Source: an uncultured Thiotrichaceae bacterium (GTDB taxonomy: Bacteria; Pseudomonadota; Gammaproteobacteria; Thiotrichales; Thiotrichaceae). Taken from it: a stretch of 64,000 nucleotides of DNA. The stretch spans positions 1-64,000 of the forward strand of contig CALAMO010000045.1 in assembly GCA_937925855.1 (NCBI GenBank). Direction: 5' to 3'. Of the stretch, positions 61,597 through 64,000 are shown in pieces (the first letter of the stretch is position 1; each line of letters opens with the position of its first letter). A program made the position numbers and the translations under genes. The notes under the pieces were generated by a model, which was not told the origin of the DNA, searched no databases, and saw nothing but the letters and a program-made list of their open reading frames with translations.

Positions 61597-62850
61597 ATGC
61601 AACTTTCAACCTTCGGCGATAAGTTCACCGCGAACAGCGGCATCGTCGAACTCATGGATGACATCAATACCGCTTTTAATGAAAACCCCGACATGCTGTT
61701 TCTGGGCGGCGGTAATCCGGGGCGCATCCCTGAGATGGAAGCCCTCTTCCAGCGGCGTCTCAATGAACTGAATAATGACGCGCAGGAACGCTTTAACCTG
61801 CTGGGCCTCTATCAGTCCACCAAAGGCGAAAAGACCTTTCGGGCCGCCGTAGCAGCGCTGCTGCAAAGCCAATTCGGCTGGGCGCTCAATGCCGACAATA
61901 TCGCTATCTCCAACGGTAGTCAGGCCGCCTTCTTCGTGCTCTTCAATCTGTTCGCCGGGCCAACCCGCAGCGGCAAACACCGCACGCTGCATTTTCCCAT
62001 GGCCCCAGAATATATCGGTTACAGTGACGCCGGGCTGAGTGCCAACACCTTTAGCGCCACTCGCCCAGAAATCGCACGCCTCGGTGATCATCTGTTCAAA
62101 TACCACGTCAATTTTGATCAGCTCGCCATTGACGACACCATCGCCGCCCTGTGTGTATCACGCCCCACCAATCCAACCGGCAATGTATTGACTGACCGTG
62201 AAATCAACCAGCTCGATCAGCTGGCCCGGGCGCACGACATTCCCTTTATCATTGATGGCGCATACGGCCTGCCCTTCCCCGGTATTATTTTTAATGCGGC
62301 ACAACCGCATTGGAATGACAACACCATTCTGATTCTGAGCCTGTCGAAACTCGGACTGCCCGGCGTGCGCACCGGGATTATTGTCGCCAATGAAGACGTG
62401 ATTAACGCCTATGGCAACGCCAGCACCGTTATTAACCTTGCGGGCGGCAACCTTGGCCCAGCCTTATCCAAGCCCTGGTTTACCTCCGGCGACATCCTGC
62501 GCTATGGCCAACAATATGTGCAGCCGTTTTATCAGCGCAGCGCGCAAAAGGCCGTAGACGCCTTTAGCGCTGCACTCGGCGACCTGCCCTATTACATCCA
62601 CAAGCCAGAAGGTGCCATCTTCCTATGGCTCTGGTTTGAAGGGCTACCGATCAGCAGCCAGACACTGTATCAGCGCCTCAAACAGCGCGGCGTATTGGTC
62701 ATTCCTGGCCATAACTTCTTCCCTGGCCTGAAAGCAGGCTGGCAGCATACGCAGGAATGTATCCGAGTGTCGTACGCGCAGGAGGAAAGCGTCGTACAGG
62801 CAGGTATCAAAATTATCGCGCAAGAAGTCCGTACGGCCTATGCGGGATAA
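61597..62850 (+). CDS. avtA: Valine-pyruvate aminotransferase AvtA
   Basis: A 417-residue fold-type I PLP enzyme transferring amino groups between valine (or alanine) and 2-oxoisovalerate/pyruvate. Family features: FLGGGNPGRIPEM, ISNGSQAAFFVLFNLF, SRPTNPTGNVLTDREIN, and the lysine in ILSLSKLGLPGVRTG. PEGAIFLWLWFEGLP and VIPGHNFFPGL are AvtA-specific. Third gene of the operon with two MFS transporters. A short hairpin (CGTGCAATGCACG) follows the stop but has no clear T-run. Confidence 0.92.
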   Translation: MQLSTFGDKFTANSGIVELMDDINTAFNENPDMLFLGGGNPGRIPEMEALFQRRLNELNNDAQERFNLLGLYQSTKGEKTFRAAVAALLQSQFGWALNADNIAISNGSQAAFFVLFNLFAGPTRSGKHRTLHFPMAPEYIGYSDAGLSANTFSATRPEIARLGDHLFKYHVNFDQLAIDDTIAALCVSRPTNPTGNVLTDREINQLDQLARAHDIPFIIDGAYGLPFPGIIFNAAQPHWNDNTILILSLSKLGLPGVRTGIIVANEDVINAYGNASTVINLAGGNLGPALSKPWFTSGDILRYGQQYVQPFYQRSAQKAVDAFSAALGDLPYYIHKPEGAIFLWLWFEGLPISSQTLYQRLKQRGVLVIPGHNFFPGLKAGWQHTQECIRVSYAQEESVVQAGIKIIAQEVRTAYAG

Positions 62851-62943
62851 CTGAGACAACGTGCAATGCACGAGGTACTTTATGCGAGTACGCTGCTCTT
62901 ATTTAAACGAACTTGACACCCCTAGAGGCGGGAGCAACATGCT

Positions 62944-62981
62944 ATTCAAATATTTTATATTTTACTATAAAATATTTGAAT
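62944..62981. repeat. Perfect 16-bp inverted repeat in an AT-rich gap
   Basis: Positions 62944-62959 and 62966-62981 are exact reverse complements (ATTCAAATATTTTATA and its complement) around a 6-nt loop. It sits in the 348-bp AT-rich gap (62851-63198) after avtA. A nearby 11-mer AAAATATTTGA recurs at about 63052. No gene is apparent in the gap. It could be an operator, a stem-loop or a recombination relic. Confidence 0.6.
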
Positions 62982-63198
62982 GATATTTTTTATGAAATTG
63001 TAGACAATTCACTTGCAATAAAAATTTTATTTTTATTTTTTGATTAAAACAATAAAATATTTGACGTTTTTATTGTTTAATTACTATATTGGCTTTCGAT
63101 GCCTGGAAAATTCATCATCCTTTTTACACAGCTTGATATTTGAATAACACACAAGGTCATCAATCTTTTTCTTTAAAAAATTTAAAGGCGAAAAATCT

Positions 63199-64000
63199 AT
63201 GAACTTAATCAACGTCACTAGGGCACCTGCCCTTTTGCTCTCTTCTGTTTTGTTACTCTCTGCCTGTGGCGGCGGCAGTGACTCCTCAACAGAAACACTG
63301 ACAGGTGTTTTTATTGACGCGCCAGTTGAAGGGGCTGGCTTCCAAACTGCCAGCAATCAGGGCACTACAAATGAAAAGGGCGAGTTTACTTATCAAGCCG
63401 GTGAGTTAATTAGTTTCTTTATCCAAGGCATTCAAATCGGGAGCACTACAGCACAATCTAAAACACCTGTTACTGAATTGCCAAATTCTATCGTGTTGGC
63501 ACGAATCATTCAGACATTAGACCACGCACCGGAAGCAGGTAAAATTGATCTTTCAGGCATTGTTTTAGACGAAACCACAAAAAATCAATTAAAAGCGATC
63601 ATTGCAAATGAAGATGATGCACCTGACTTGGAGGATGTTTTAACGGATGAAAAAATTGCCGAAATACAGACCAATAGCAATGTAGATTTAGTCAATGATA
63701 AATTGGTCAGTGCATCTGAAGCTGCTAGCCACCTGGCAGAAAATATTGAGCCTATTGCTTTTGCAGCCAGTGATTTTTCTAATCAATTTATTATTGATAG
63801 CGATGGCACCGGCCTTGGCTCTGATTTAGCTGTGATCACTTTAGATTCCTCAGGCTCCGGTAGTTATTCTAGTGTTGATGAGGATACCGTTGAGACAGAT
63901 TCTTTTTCTGTGGCAGTGAATACAAACGGCTCTGTGACTTTTACCACAACCGATGGTAATTACACCGGCACTAAATTAAGTCAATCAGGTAACCGTACGG
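63199..64000 (+). CDS. Large lipoprotein, N-terminal part (runs off right edge)
   Basis: The ATG at 63199 is preceded by AAAGG and opens a lipoprotein signal with lipobox LSAC (C23), then GGGSDSSTE. About 267 residues are present with no stop before the window end. They include GVFIDAPVEGAGFQTASNQG and TTNEKGEFTYQAGELISFFI, typical of secreted adhesin-like lipoproteins, and acidic Asp/Glu-rich parts. Third-position base choice is clearly AT-rich compared with all earlier genes. Function unknown. Confidence 0.82.
   Translation, partial: MNLINVTRAPALLLSSVLLLSACGGGSDSSTETLTGVFIDAPVEGAGFQTASNQGTTNEKGEFTYQAGELISFFIQGIQIGSTTAQSKTPVTELPNSIVLARIIQTLDHAPEAGKIDLSGIVLDETTKNQLKAIIANEDDAPDLEDVLTDEKIAEIQTNSNVDLVNDKLVSASEAASHLAENIEPIAFAASDFSNQFIIDSDGTGLGSDLAVITLDSSGSGSYSSVDEDTVETDSFSVAVNTNGSVTFTTTDGNYTGTKLSQSGNRT

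Noticed and set aside
62913-62918. TTGACA after avtA as a promoter for the lipoprotein
   Set aside because: No acceptable -10 box lies 16-18 nt downstream and the distance to the gene (about 280 nt) is large.
63084-63356. 90-residue minus-strand ORF in the AT-rich gap
   Set aside because: It overlaps the antisense of the lipoprotein start, has no ribosome site and reads as a low-complexity by-product of the AT-rich region.
1-64000. CRISPR arrays, prophage, transposon or integron
   Set aside because: No repeat-spacer array, no transposase or phage gene; the only integrase-type protein is the standard XerD.

Overview
The window reads as chromosome of a heterotrophic, probably marine-type gammaproteobacterium. 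The xerD-dsbC pair, GlcDEF, a TyrS of the E. coli type, AvtA, Tag, a YcaD-like transporter and HpbD-like and DmdA-like genes all point that way. Base composition is moderately GC-rich and even until about 62.85 kb, where it becomes strikingly AT-rich up to the right edge. There is no phage, transposase, integron or CRISPR signal. The only recombinase is the housekeeping XerD.

Layout. 0-2 kb: a truncated DUF1800 lipoprotein and a PhyH-type dioxygenase. 2.1-6.7 kb: tyrS followed within 9 nt by a complete basic-amino-acid type ABC importer, with a strong stem-loop after its binding-protein gene. 6.8-7.9 kb: a solitary AAA/DUF4143 ATPase. 8-10.3 kb: a histone-deacetylase-fold amidohydrolase in tandem with a hydroxyproline-betaine epimerase (HpbD-like). 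10.4-12.7 kb: an unknown gene, a CRKC glutaredoxin and a convergent exported polysaccharide deacetylase with two C-terminal repeats. 13-20.4 kb: a 2OG-Fe(II) oxygenase divergent from glcDEF, which is followed by an exported intradiol dioxygenase, an FAD amine oxidase and a GST-kappa/HCCA isomerase. 20.4-26.5 kb: alpha/beta hydrolase, AEC transporter, pncB, acetylpolyamine amidohydrolase, CIA30 protein, EamA exporter.

26.6-37.4 kb is the most coherent catabolic island. An oligopeptide/nickel-type ABC importer, a tungsten aldehyde:ferredoxin oxidoreductase (AOR) and the phenylacetate repressor PaaX lie divergent to paaI-paaJ-paaK. I infer a route from imported precursor through an aromatic aldehyde to phenylacetate and phenylacetyl-CoA. 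The ring-epoxidase genes paaABCDE are not in the window. 37.5-40.3 kb holds a three-gene envelope cluster of unknown role: a small anchored VWA-like protein, a lipoprotein fusing a solute-binding domain to a VWA domain, and a membrane coiled-coil protein. 40.4-48.2 kb: a B12-binding radical SAM enzyme with a CX4CX2C motif, an MFS transporter, an orphan Tat-exported peptide-binding protein, a ClpP-fold lipoprotein, and a DmdA-like GcvT-family enzyme behind an Lrp regulator.

48.3-48.7 kb carries tRNA-Leu and two identical tRNA-Gly genes with a terminator between the Gly copies. 48.8-58.8 kb is mostly housekeeping: dsbC, xerD, tex, pyrE, two arsenosugar-type (TIGR04282/TIGR04283) glycosyltransferases, a sterol-desaturase family protein, tag and an HExxH lipoprotein. 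59.1-62.9 kb: two MFS transporters and avtA in one operon. The right edge is an AT-rich stretch with a perfect 16-bp inverted repeat, followed by the start of a large lipoprotein. Overall the gene content suggests use of amino acids, quaternary amines, polyamines, glycolate and aromatic amino-acid derivatives.
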